64,000 nt of DNA from Physcomitrium patens. Taxonomy: Eukaryota > Streptophyta > Bryopsida > Funariales > Funariaceae. A program made the position numbers and the translations under genes. The DNA lies in the NCBI RefSeq assembly GCF_000002425.4, contig NC_037269.1, positions 5,388,784 through 5,452,783 on the forward strand, read 5' to 3'. Shown here in pieces: positions 10,965-20,985 of the stretch; the stretch's first letter is position 1, and the number at the start of each line of letters is the position of its first letter. Under the pieces are notes generated by a model. That model made no database searches. It saw only the letters and a list, made by a program, of their open reading frames with translations, and was not told the origin of the DNA.

Positions 10965-12400
10965 TCAATAAAATACACATGCACCCAAAAACCTGCGAAC
11001 CTCTGTTAAAGAACCACAATCCTCTTTCATCCTTCCAATTGCATCAACTTTAGTCGGATCTGGTTTTCTTCCGTAAGATCCGCATAAATGTCCAACAATT
11101 ACAACCTCTCGCACTCCAAATACGGACTTCATACCCGATAATATAAAATGAACTTCTCCAAGCCGAGTTAAAATCTTTTCACAATCTTGTATATGATCAA
11201 CAACATATCTGCGACACCTCCTCGTATCTAAAGTTTCATCCTTGTCTCCTTCTCTGTACCTTTTTATAGGAACATCATCCAGAAAAGGCATAGTCTTTTT
11301 CGGAATAAAATCTCTCAATACCTTATTCATCCCATTCATCATATGCGCAACCGAGTTGGTCGCGCCTTGAGGAAGAGTGCACATTCTAACCAATCCAAGC
11401 AGTGTCCTCATCGTTGTCATATCTCTACTTCCTTCGGCAAGTTGAAATTGATCATAACCTGAATACAAATCACCCATTGAATAGATTGCCCTTCCAGCAA
11501 ACGCCTCAGTAAATTCATCCACAATAAGTCCAATTCCTGCATTCCTGACAGTTACAGCATTCACCGGCTGCATATCTTGAATAAACCGTAGTGACCCATT
11601 CTTCTTAGGTACCGTAAACCATCGACTAGAATACGGCGCAAATGAAGGTTCTAATATTTTCATCTTTATCTTTTCTTTCAATAGTTCGACCAATTTAGGT
11701 AAATGTGCCCTCGGTACTGGAATCGGTCTTAGATTCCAAGGTACATGCGGCACAGTGAAGATAACCATAGGTGTTATAATATTTGGATCCACACACCCAA
11801 TTTCATGAGATTCGAAGGCAAACGATCTACCTTGTTTAGCCAACATCTTTTTGAAGCAAGTAATTTCCTCCGGCAATAAAGAACCATCAGAATCAATCTT
11901 CAATTCTTCAAAAGTCTCTTCAGTAAACTGATGTCCAATACTCATTGGATCTCTTAAACTTGCTTCTTTTGATGCTTCTCCCATTTGTTCTTTAGAATCC
12001 TCTGGTAATGGTCCGGCAACAGGCTTTACCTTCTTATCTGCTGTTTTATATCTCGTCTCTACTGTGACTTCTGGTGCTTGAAAAGATTCAAGCATGGTAT
12101 AAACCTCTCTCGAATGAATCTCAACAATCTTATCATTATCCCCTAACCCAATAGATGTAATCAATTCCAATGAATCTTCCAGCCCATTTTTTTCATAAAC
12201 ACCCAAAATCCTCTCATCATCTTGCAATGTACCTATCTTGCGTAACTGTCCTTCAATATCATATAATCTTTTTCTTTCTTTTCTTTTAAAATCATCAACT
12301 TTCTTATACATAATATTTTCATTCTCCAATATACCAATAAAACTCGCATCAAAGGCACCTTCATCTCGCGAGAGTACCTCCTCTTTTGTACCTCCATAAT
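10965..12400 (-). pseudogene. B1 reverse transcriptase with FLDD active site
   Basis: The frame is open from about 12400, upstream of the first internal ATG. RT motifs run in order: LRPIPVPRAHLPKL, FTVPKKNGSLRFIQDMQPVN, SMGDLYSGYDQFQLAE, TLLGLVRMCTLPQGATNS, the catalytic MPFLDDVPIK (FLDD at 11274-11285), and VVIVGHLCGSYGRKPDPTKV. Typical plant gypsy elements have YVDD or YIDD and PFGLTNAP. Here the active site is FLDD and the preceding block LPQGATNS. That pattern, as I recall it, is usual in basidiomycete gypsy elements. It ends at TGA 10965-10967, beyond which the frame continues into RNase H. Confidence 0.85.
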
Positions 12401-13320
12401 CTCGCTTTACAGTGGTACCTCCCCAAAATCCTTAAATCCTTCAACAATCTTTGGCAATGGTTTCTCCCTCAACCTATCTCGATTCCGTTCATGGTTAGGA
12501 GGTACTGTTAGAAATTGTACAGCTTTCCTCCCATCTTCGCTCCGTACCCTTGCATAAGCAGAACCATCATCAAGTACCTTTGTTTCCATCCGTGTTGCCG
12601 TGATATAAGGTTGTCCTAAAATCAACGGATAAGACGTTGTATCTTGAACAAAGAAATGTTGCTCCGTCGCAACATCCCCAATCCGAATTTTGACATCTGG
12701 ATAAGCTCCATATAATTCGCCCCGTGTGTTATTAGCTACTCGTATTGCCCATCCATGTTCCATATCAATTGGCCATTTTTGCTTCGCATAAAGATGGGGA
12801 GACATGAGATTTATTTCAGANNNNNNNNNNNNNNNNNNNNNNNNNNNNNNNNNNNNNNNNNNNNNNNNNNNNNNNNNNNNNNNNNNNNNNNNNNNNNNNN
12901 NNNNNNNNNNNNNNNNNNNNNNNNNNNNNNNNNNNNNNNNNNNNNNNNNNNNNNNNNNNNNNNNNNNNNNNNNNNNNNNNNNNNNNNNNNNNNNNNNNNN
13001 NNNNNNNNNNNNNNNNNNNNNNNNNNNNNNNNNNNNNNNNNNNNNNNNNNCATGACTCATTCCAGTTTCGCTCATTAATTGCCTCTTTCGCTTAATGCTG
13101 TCAATGATAACATCATGAAACTCCTTCTTTGCAATTCCCAAGACTTCTTTCAATGTGAATTCCACCTTAGCGTTTAATATACGTTCTTCCAACACCCCTT
13201 TCAAATTTGTTGCTGCTTCAATATCAGAAAGTAGCTTATAAGCAATTGATTTGCCCTTATCTTTTGTCTCCGTTGTTTTTTCTCCCAATGATGCTGAGGT
13301 ATCCTTTACAGGCAATTCTT
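12401..13320 (-). pseudogene. B1 protease region, interrupted by the assembly gap
   Basis: Before the gap the frame encodes a helical linker (YKLLSDIEAATNLKGVLEER ... EFTLKEVLGIAKKEF). After it comes SEINLMS, then VANNTRGELYGAYPDVKIRIGD and PLILGQPYITATRME. SEINLMS is what normally follows the DSG/DTG of a retropepsin, so the catalytic Asp falls inside the N run. A TAA near 13319-13321 separates this frame from gag, which otherwise continues in phase. Near 12400 the frame slips by one nucleotide relative to RT, either a decay mutation or a translational frameshift site. Confidence 0.7.
12821..13050. other. Assembly gap (230 N)
   Basis: A run of 230 N falls inside the B1 gag-protease region. 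Its true length is unknown, because the round placeholder need not match the missing DNA. It hides the protease active site. Confidence 0.99.
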
Positions 13321-13495
13321 ATGAAGCTGCCTCCCAAGCCTTGTCTCCTCGAGTTTGCCTCTTAAAAGAATTTCCTTCTCTAGTATCATCAAAATTTCCT
13401 CGTCTTTTTTCTTCCATCAAAGCTTCATGTTGGCTCTTAGCAATATATGCATGAACTGAAAGAGACTCAACAGGATCCTCTCAACCTGTTCTTCC

Positions 13496-14803
13496 TCATA
13501 TTGTAGCGGTAGTTCTCAATAACGCTTCTCGAGGTAATTTCCCTTCTTGCATTGTAGAAACGGCAGAAGCCCAAAACTCACTAGTTTCCGTACTTCTACC
13601 AATTTCATCATCTACTCTAGAACCATAACTTGCACTTTCTCGTACTACTGTTTCATGCTCTTTTAAGTAATCTTGAACCAATGCTCTCATTCCTCCCTTG
13701 CCAAAATTGGTTTGAAGAAGATCCTCCCTATCTTTCAATGCTATCTTCCCATCTTTCCAGCAAATAATTCCCTGCCGTATCATATTATTAAATTCATTGC
13801 AATCTTTTCTAGTGTGTGAAGCATCATCACACCAAATGCATCTTTGTACATATCCTTGTTTTGAAACATTCTTCGAATTGTTTATAGAAGTATTCTCTTC
13901 AAGTCTTGCCAATTTAATTTGAAGATCTCGCATTCCTCGTATAATTTCTTCCATACCCATATCTGCTTTCTTTGACAAGGATGTCGAAGGTTGAACTGTA
14001 GGCATTGTCGGTGGTGTTGTACGTACTAGAGCTTTGGGTGCTTGTACTGTTTTCGGAATATTGCTCCTATCCTTCCTCCTTTCTTTTTTTGTAAGCAACT
14101 CCACCGCATCTTCAACGTTCTTCCACTTCGTTGTCAATCCTTCATCTTCTTCTTTGTCTTCAAGAAGGGGTTCTAATTTCTCTTGCAATTCTCGATCAGC
14201 AGCTTGAAGAAATAGATCAACTTTGTTCGGCTCCAATGTCAATTTTTCTACCTTCGATAATTGAGAGTACTGCCTCTCAAATTCCCTTAGTAGCTCTGTT
14301 GCTTGCAAATTCTTATTGGGCCGTTCAATCCATCCCAGAAACAGCTTCTTAGTAACGCGATCAGCATCTTCCAAGAAATATTTGTCTTTCAATGCATGTG
14401 AAAAATCCTCCCATGAATTCCCACAATGATTCGTAATCGATGTAATGTGGTCCCTTATCTCCGGTATCGTGGCAAGTCCAAATAGTGCAACCATTTTCTT
14501 CTCAGAAACCCGATTTAATTCCATTTCACGAACATAACATCTTAAATACCTTGAAATATTCCTCCCATCAAATTGATCAATTTTATTGACCACTGCTTGT
14601 AATGCTTTGGTTGCCAAAGCTTCCTTTCGATCATTGCTTTGCTGTTGCTGCATTGACAATGAGAAGGCTTGAAACAAACTAGCAATAGACGGATCCATGT
14701 ACATACCTTGTCCTTTAGAAGACTCCCCACCAGAAACTTCTCCCAAAAATCCTTCAAAATTTTTATTTTCATTTTCCATAAAAATAAAGATAAAATCAAC
14801 CAA
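13496..14803 (-). pseudogene. B1 gag
   Basis: This 435-codon open frame is the longest intact piece of B1. It begins with an acidic region, then a capsid-like helical domain (AVVNKIDQFDGRNISRYLRCYVREMELN) and a charged linker. A perfect zinc knuckle C-x2-C-x4-H-x4-C (CIWCDDASHTRKDC, 13799-13840) follows. After TGA at 13496 the decayed frame still encodes about 55 related residues before the protease region. Start choice: the first ATG at 14803, or MENENKN eight codons later. Confidence 0.8.
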
Positions 14804-14830
14804 AATCCAATACCTTCTACCTCAAGCTTT

Positions 14831-14846
14831 CACGTCGGGTTCACCA
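14831..14846 (-). other. Primer-binding site of B1
   Basis: The minus strand reads TGGTGAACCCGACGTG, starting 4 nt after the 5' LTR. It begins TGG, as a complement of a tRNA CCA end must, with a 7-nt acceptor-like stretch. I cannot name the tRNA with confidence. Confidence 0.6.
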
Positions 14847-14850
14847 CTTA

Positions 14851-15022
14851 TGTCGTATTACGTGCTTTCCTGCTCGAGAACGCGCCGGGCGTCTGGCTGT
14901 AGAAGGTAGTATGGAGATTTGCCGATAGTCAAGCAGTCTATCAGTTTTTGACTGCTGGAATATAAACGACTGCAACAATGTATCGTAAATCTATACGGAT
15001 GCTCTTCGACTACTTGTCGAAG

Positions 15023-15075
<53 letters not shown>

Positions 15076-16227
15076 CAGCCGATAGGTCTCTAGACGTTAC
15101 AGAGAACCCCGAACAACCCAAACTGTTAATCTTCAATACCCCTTTGTACTTACGATCTTGTATCCACTGACTATCCTGTTAGATTAACCCAATAAATTTC
15201 ATTCACTCCGCATACTCAATCCTATAGACACCCCTTTAATCCTTCAATCACAGACGTAACTCGATTTTACAAAACAGTCAAGAGTATTCAAACCCACTTC
15301 GTTTAAAAATCCCGATTCACCATTACAACACTGACTTTAGCAGCGATTGCCTCAGTCTTCCCAAAACTCTACGAAGAAGAAAAATCCAAATTCTATGTCT
15401 TTCCTTCCCCAACCCGAAGCATGAAGCTCCTCTCTCTAATTCCCTTGATCTTCCAAAAACCTCCAATGAAAAACCAAACTGGTAACCTTGCAAAAGCTTG
15501 AAAACTCGCTCTCCCCCCCGATTCCCCCGAAAAAAAAACCTCCCCCCTCAAAACTATATCCCCCCCTAACCTTATCCTCTGAATTTCTTCAATCTTCCGT
15601 CTTAGATCCGGAATTGGCTCCCACCTCAAGCTTGGATCCGAAATTGGCTCTCACCGTCAAGCTTTCTCCTCCGTTTTTACCTTTAAGAAATCCATTTACC
15701 GAAAACAACGTTCCCTGAAACGGCACAGAAAACAGGACAGCCTGAAACAGAATCGAACCCCGTAATCGGGACCACATTGAGTCGCCCGACCAATTCAGGT
15801 CCTATATTGGGAAAGATGCCCGTAGTAACCTGGATGTTCCCGTAATTGGGTCAAATTGGTCCTCGCGTCAGATTGGCTAAGACCCGTAGTAAGACCTGGA
15901 TTTCCCGTAATTAGACTGCATTGGGTTGACCGGCCAATTCAGGTCTCATATTGGATAAGAGGACCCGGATTGGATTATCGAAATTGGATCCAATTGGCTC
16001 CTCGAACCCGTCGTGTGAATTGGTCCTTCTCTTCCTACTGACTCCCGTTATTGGAATCGAATGGAGCATTTCAGTATGCCCCGGCTGACTGTAACGGAGT
16101 GATTGAACCTGACCACTCAGTATTTGTACTAGAGTTGGTTGATGCTCCCAATATTCGAGGTAACTGAATATTAGTAAAATTCCCCTTTCTTTTTATTTTC
16201 ACTGTATACTCGTGTTACAACACGACA
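14851..16227 (-). repeat. 5' LTR of B1
   Basis: It has the same structure as 7501-8868 and differs from it at roughly two dozen positions, almost all transitions. Its poly(T) run is longer (15025-15075). The hairpin is conserved at 15004-15022. Confidence 0.92.
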
Positions 16228-16231
16228 CCGT

Positions 16232-17690
16232 GTACACGGATCATAAGAACCTTGAGTATTTCATATCAGCACACATATTAAATTATCGTCAACCTCGTTG
16301 GAGCATGTCTTTATCAAGATTCGAGTTCATCATCACTTATCGACTAAGAAAACTATAAGGTTTGTCTGATGCCTTGTCTAGACGTTCTTATCTTATACCA
16401 AAAGAAGGAGATGTAGCTTTTGAGCAACAAAGAATATTTCTTTTGAAGCCAAAGTAATTTCATCTTCGAGCAATAAAATCAACATTGATTGTTGATTTAA
16501 CTTTTCTCATGCAAGTCCAGTTAAGTATGTCTTCAGACCCCCTTGTTTGTGATATCAAGAATAATTCTTTTAAATCTCATGATCCCTCTAAATTTGAGTT
16601 CAAGAATAACCTACTCTATTTCGAAGGATGCTTATTTATTCCAAAAGGAGAAGCACGTTTAGGTGTTCTTCAAGCTCGTCACGACTTTCCAATAGCAGGA
16701 TATTTTGGATACAATAAGACTTTAGAGTTGATATCTAGGGATTTTTGGTGGCCTCAAATGTGGAAGGCAGTCCAAGATTTTGTACAATCATGTGATGTTT
16801 GCTCAAGTTCAAAAACTCCTCGTCATCGACCTTTTGGATTTCTTCAGCTATTATCCATTCCAGAACAACCATGGTCTTTTGTTTCTATGGACTTCATCAC
16901 AGATCTTCCAAGCTCAGGTTCTTATGACTCTATATCTGTGATAGTAGATTGCTTCACCAATATGGCATATTTTGTGCCATGTACAAAATCTATCATAGGT
17001 GAAGAAACAACTAAGCTTTTTATTGACAATATCTATCGCTATCATAGATTACCAAAGGATATTATATCGGATAGGAGAACTCAGTTTGTATCAAGATTTT
17101 GGAGAACCTTTTTTAAGATTTTACAAGTAGATATAAAACTATCTTTGGCTTTTCATCCTTAAACTGATGGACAGACACAGTGCATAAACCAAGTCTTGGA
17201 GCAATACTTAAGATGTACCATCAACTATCAACAAGATGATTGGCCAATTCTTCTGCCATTAGCAGAGTTTGCTTATAATAATGCGGTGCATTCTTCTATG
17301 CAACAAACACCTTTTTTTGCCAATTATGGTTATCATCCATGACTTGAAACGTTTGATTTCTCAAAAGTTGATAATCCTACGGCAGAAGATATGGCAAATT
17401 GGTTGTGAGAGTTATATGTAACAATGAAGGCGCAATTAAAAAAAGCTCAAGAATGACAAAAGATAAATGCGGATGTCTATCAAAAAGAACAACCACCATT
17501 CCACATGGGTGATAAGGTATAGTTACTTCATCACAATATCAAGACCACTCATCTTTGTGACAAGTTGGACTATCGAAGGCTTGGACCATTTTCTATTTCT
17601 GCACAAATCAATCCAGTTGCATAACGTTTACATCTATCAAAGTCAATGAAAATCCATCCAGTATTCCACGTGTCTCTTCTTGAACCATAC
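16232..17690 (+). pseudogene. A1 RNase H end and integrase
   Basis: It resumes as [10 protein letters not shown], then GLSDALSR. The integrase follows: a zinc domain (HDFPIAGYFGYNKT ... CDVCSS) in which the second His is Tyr, then the core with Asp in MDFITDLP and Asp in IISDRRTQF. The catalytic Glu expected in DGQTERINQ is Gln ([10 protein letters not shown], about 17163-17190). The longest open part is 16485-17162. In-frame stops follow at 17160, 17340, 17406, 17454 and 17520. A2 keeps His and Glu at the two changed positions, so these are A1-specific losses. Confidence 0.85.
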
Positions 17691-17750
17691 AAGACAGTGG
17701 ACATACCAAGAAGAAGATAAGCTATACCTTCTCCTATAAAAGTAGACAAT

Positions 17751-17912
17751 AATGAAGAGTTTGAAGTGGAAGAAGTCTTAGATTCAAGGCGGTGCTGAAA
17801 TAAATTGAAATATCTTATCCATTGGCACGAATATGATATTAATGAACACACATAGGAGCCAGTAAAGAATCTTGTAAATGCAACAAAGGCGGGAGAGGCT
17901 TTTCATTGACGA
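17751..17912 (+). pseudogene. A1 chromodomain
   Basis: EEFEVEEVLDSRRC, then KLKYLIHWHEYDINEHT, then EPVKNLVNA matches the chromodomain fold: three beta strands with the aromatic cage and a C-terminal helix. It is fused downstream of integrase as in chromoviruses, where it directs integration to heterochromatin. Two stops interrupt it: TGA at 17796-17798 (Arg CGA in A2) and TAG at 17853-17855, where TGG (Trp of TWEP) is expected. The second stop is shared with A2. Confidence 0.8.
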
Positions 17913-18491
17913 CATCTATCAAAATCAAGATAAAAATCTTCTTTATAAAAGAAACAAGATCTAGACAAGATAAAATTCTACTTTCAATCCTTGTTTGTAG
18001 CTTCTTTGTAGTTGTGATGCTCAGGAGATGGAGAACCAACAACCAACGGATTCGACTCAAGAGCCTTTATTTGCTGACTTGTCGGACGAGACATTATATT
18101 TATTACAACCTTTAAGATGACACAATCGAGATGAAGATCTTCAAGAACGACATATTCTTCTTTGAATAAATGGCGAGATACAATGTGTTTGATATCACGA
18201 CCTTGGAAGGGACTCCCGATGTTTGGTGATTTTACTAGAAGTAAGAACAACTCCTGATGGTGTTCCAAATGTTTTATTCGAAGGAAGTTATGAAAGCCTC
18301 AACAACAACCAAATAACTGGATGGTCTTCCTGCTTTGGTATGGAACACTACCAATGGTTGAGAGGCCCTATCAATCATCTTTGAAGAGAATAAAGATGAG
18401 AGTATGTAGCAAATACAATTCGTCGCATCATAGATTTTTTCAACATATGATGATCGCTCCTCGTGGAACTCATCCCTAGAAGGGAGGATAA
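17913..18491 (+). other. A1 3' region between chromodomain and LTR, with polypurine tract
   Basis: About 580 bp is shared with A2 (26824-27410 on the other strand). A short sense frame (GDGEPTTDSTQEPLFADLSDETLYLL, about 18025-18112) looks coding-like but has no family I recognise. The polypurine tract AGAAGGGAGGATAA ends the region. Confidence 0.55.
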
Positions 18492-19039
18492 TGTCACGGA
18501 CATACTCATGTAAGCTAGTAATTACATATATAAATAAGTAGAAGTAAAAGTAGATAAAAATAAATTAATTCTATAGTATTTGATATGAAAGCTTCATAGA
18601 AGCTTCATAGATGCTGCTTTGACTTCATAGGTGTCTTTAATTGACTTTTTAGATTAGAAACGTAGTCAACAAGTTGGCCATGTACCACACATGTTGTTTG
18701 CTTGAAAACCAAGCTAATTATGTGGGCCACACGTAAAAAAACTTGCCTTTTAAGTCAAGGCGAGTGTCCTACAAAGTCAACACATATTGGAGGTCCTATA
18801 GAACGTCGCTATGTAGCCCCTAGTTAGATAGTATATATAGAGGCAAGAATGAAGCCTTCTTCATTCTTATCAACTCCTTTCTTATTTCTAGTCTAGTTTC
18901 AAGAGTCGTCATGTTTTCTAGTCTTTCGCAATAGCCATTCTAGTTCAATATATTATCACCTTTGAGTGATTTCTAAATATTTTCAAGTGATAGAAGAGTG
19001 TATTGAGATTATCTTTCTTTGGAGTTCATGTCCTTGATG
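18492..19039 (+). repeat. 3' LTR of chromovirus A1
   Basis: It starts TGTCACGGACATACTCATG and ends about TTGATG. It aligns end to end with 1775-2326. The next bases, AAAGG, resemble AAAGT before the 5' LTR. Confidence 0.88.
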
Positions 19040-19407
19040 AAAGGTACCATAAGGCATGCATAAGAATGAAGAGACAAGATTTTCTTGTAATAATTGTATC
19101 AAGCTATTAAGTAAAGACAGAGCTTCATTTGTATTAGCTACAATCTATAAAATGGACATATTTTTTATATTAATAGTTGGAGCACTAAAAATTGATATAA
19201 TTAGAATATTAAAAAAATATATATTTTACATAAAATTAGTAAATATTAATCTATTGTAGCAATAAAGACATAGGTACTTAAAAAAGATGAATCATTGGAA
19301 GAAGTCAGCATTTATATAACTGCAGTAAGAATTCAAATCATACCACAAAGTTTAGCTATTGAAAGATCTTTTATTAAATCAAAAAATTGTAGTAATTAAT
19401 AATATAT
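19040..19407 (+). pseudogene. Decayed copia-like element, right part
   Basis: Directly after A1, one frame reads GMHKNEETRFSCNNCIKLLSKDRASF up to about 19140. The CNNC pair and the following basic stretch resemble the end of the copia GAG-pre-integrase domain, continuing from 1774. The rest is AT-rich and unreadable. The match is short, so the family call is tentative. Confidence 0.4.
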
Positions 19408-20985
19408 TCTCATATTGTAATACGAGTATATTGTGAAAATATAAAGAAAAAAGACTTTTATTAATGTTCAGTTACCTCGAATATTGGGAGCAACGACCAA
19501 TTCCAGTAAAAATACTGAGAGGCTAGGTTCAGTCACCCCGTTACAGTCAACCGGGGCTTACTGAAATGCTCCGTTCGATTCCAATAACGGGAGTCAGCAG
19601 GAAGAGAAAGGACCAATTCACACGACGGGTGAGCCTGGTTCAAAGAGCCAATTGGATCCAATTTCAAGAATCCAATCCGGGTCCTCTTACCTAATATGAG
19701 ACCTGAATTGGTCGGGCAACCCAATGCAGTCTAATTACGAGAAAATCCAAGTCTTACTACGGGCCTCTTATCCAATATGAGACCTGAATTGGACGGGCGA
19801 CTCAATGTTGTCCCGATTACGGGGCTCCGATTCCGTTTCAAGCTGTTCCGTCCTTTGTGCTGTTCCGGGGACGTCCTTTTGGCAAAAGGATCTCTTAAAG
19901 GTAAAAACAGAGGAAAAAGCTCTGACGACGAAGCCAATTCCAGATCCAAGACGGAAGATTGAAGAGATTCAGAGGCTAGGGTTTGAAAGAGGGGAGAATT
20001 AGGATTAAAGAGGAGGAAGGTTAAGAAATGGGGGGGGGGTTTTTTTTCAGTGGGGTTTTTTTAGATGGTTTTTTTTTTTTCAGATCGAGGTTTTTGGATC
20101 GAAGAGCTAGCTTCAAGCTCTTTTCAAGGTCACTAGTTTGGTTTCATTAGGATTTGTGAGAGGAGAGCAATCGCTGCTCAAAGTCAGTGTTTATTTTGGT
20201 GTTTCGGATTTTATATAAAACATTGATGGTTTGCATTCTCAATTGGTTTGTGCAAGTCGTGTAGCATCTATGCATCAAAATTTGGTATTATCTGGATAGT
20301 TGGATGTGCTAAGTGTATACAAAAATTTGTGTTAATCTAACGATGCAATCAAGAAATATCTGGGTTTTAGTACAAAGGGTTGTCGGAAGTTGGCAGTCTA
20401 GGGTTGGATAGGATTTCTGTGATATCTGAAGATCTACTAATTGGATCGACGTAATTTTTGGCTTGGTAATAGAAGATTTGGAGATCAAGCGGCTATTCAA
20501 TTTTGAGCTGGAGTTAACAATTGACAAAAGAGAAATCACTTCTGGAGTTTCTACATCAAATTTCAAGGTTGTGGTCGAGTGTCATCAGTGCGGTTTTTGG
20601 GCGTTTTCTTGCAATTTGTAAGTTGGGTTGGACTGAAATTTTTTGAGCATATAGAAGGCTTATACTGGTATTTAGGTGCAAAATTTCACACTAAGTGGAA
20701 AGTTGGATCAAAAGTTACAGCTTGTCAAAGCTCACTGGCTAGGATTAGGGCTTGTTAAGAAAAACAAAAACAACTTAATTATAAAAGAAATAAAGCAATT
20801 GGAATATTGTATGGTTAAAATGACTATGAGGAGTGTATTTAAATACTTGGAAATTGATATTTCAATTATATTCTTCATACATGGATAAAATCTATTAGGG
20901 TTTCTTTGTTATTTGCAAAAATAACTATACCTTCCACAGCCAGATACCCAGTGTATTCCCGAACAAGACAACACGTAATACGACA
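19408..20985 (+). mobile_element. Family-B solo LTR
   Basis: The left end corresponds to the start of the B1 LTR in the element's sense. The right end reads TAATACGACA, identical to the B1 LTR end. The GC-rich 'CCCGTAAT/AATTGG' half (19470-19960) is clearly homologous to B1, while the other half is diverged and AT-rich. No polypurine tract, primer site or pol sequence adjoins either end and no clear target duplication is seen, so this is a solo LTR or the remains of one. Confidence 0.75.

Larger units (their letters stand above)
7501..16227 (-). mobile_element. Element B1: recent Ty3/gypsy-type LTR retrotransposon
   Basis: Two long LTRs (7501-8868, 1368 bp; 14851-16227, 1377 bp) with perfect 5-bp inverted ends TGTCG...CGACA flank gag, protease, RT, RNase H and integrase, all on the minus strand. 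The target duplication is CCGT (7497-7500 and 16228-16231). Removing the element and one CCGT restores the A1 RNase H frame. A primer-binding site follows the 5' LTR and a polypurine tract precedes the 3' LTR. The LTRs differ at roughly two dozen sites by eye, almost all transitions, plus poly(T) length, so this is the youngest insertion here. It is non-autonomous now: stops lie at 13319, about 10965, 10155 and about 9129, with a frame break near 12400 and a gap at 12821-13050. Confidence 0.93.
1775..19039 (+). mobile_element. Chromovirus A1 (Ty3/gypsy LTR retrotransposon), nested and defective
   Basis: Two LTRs of about 550 bp (1775-2326 and 18492-19039) begin TGTCAC and flank, in order, gag, aspartic protease, reverse transcriptase, RNase H, integrase and a C-terminal chromodomain. 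That is the layout of chromoviruses. A polypurine tract (AGAAGGGAGGATAA, 18478-18491) abuts the 3' LTR. The flanking 5-mers AAAGT (1770-1774) and AAAGG (19040-19044) look like a one-mismatch target duplication. Insertions F (2833-4925) and B1 (7501-16227) interrupt gag and RNase H. Without them the element would be about 6.4 kb. Many stops, a frameshift and lost catalytic residues show that it is dead. Confidence 0.9.

Noticed and set aside
12755-13078. Open frames through the N run
   Set aside because: Artefacts of undefined bases.
17984-18268. Antisense open frame of about 94 codons in the A1 3' region, also open in A2 (27065-27340)
   Set aside because: The sense strand carries a coding-like frame in the same stretch. 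The antisense frame shows no domain and can be explained as its shadow in homologous sequence.
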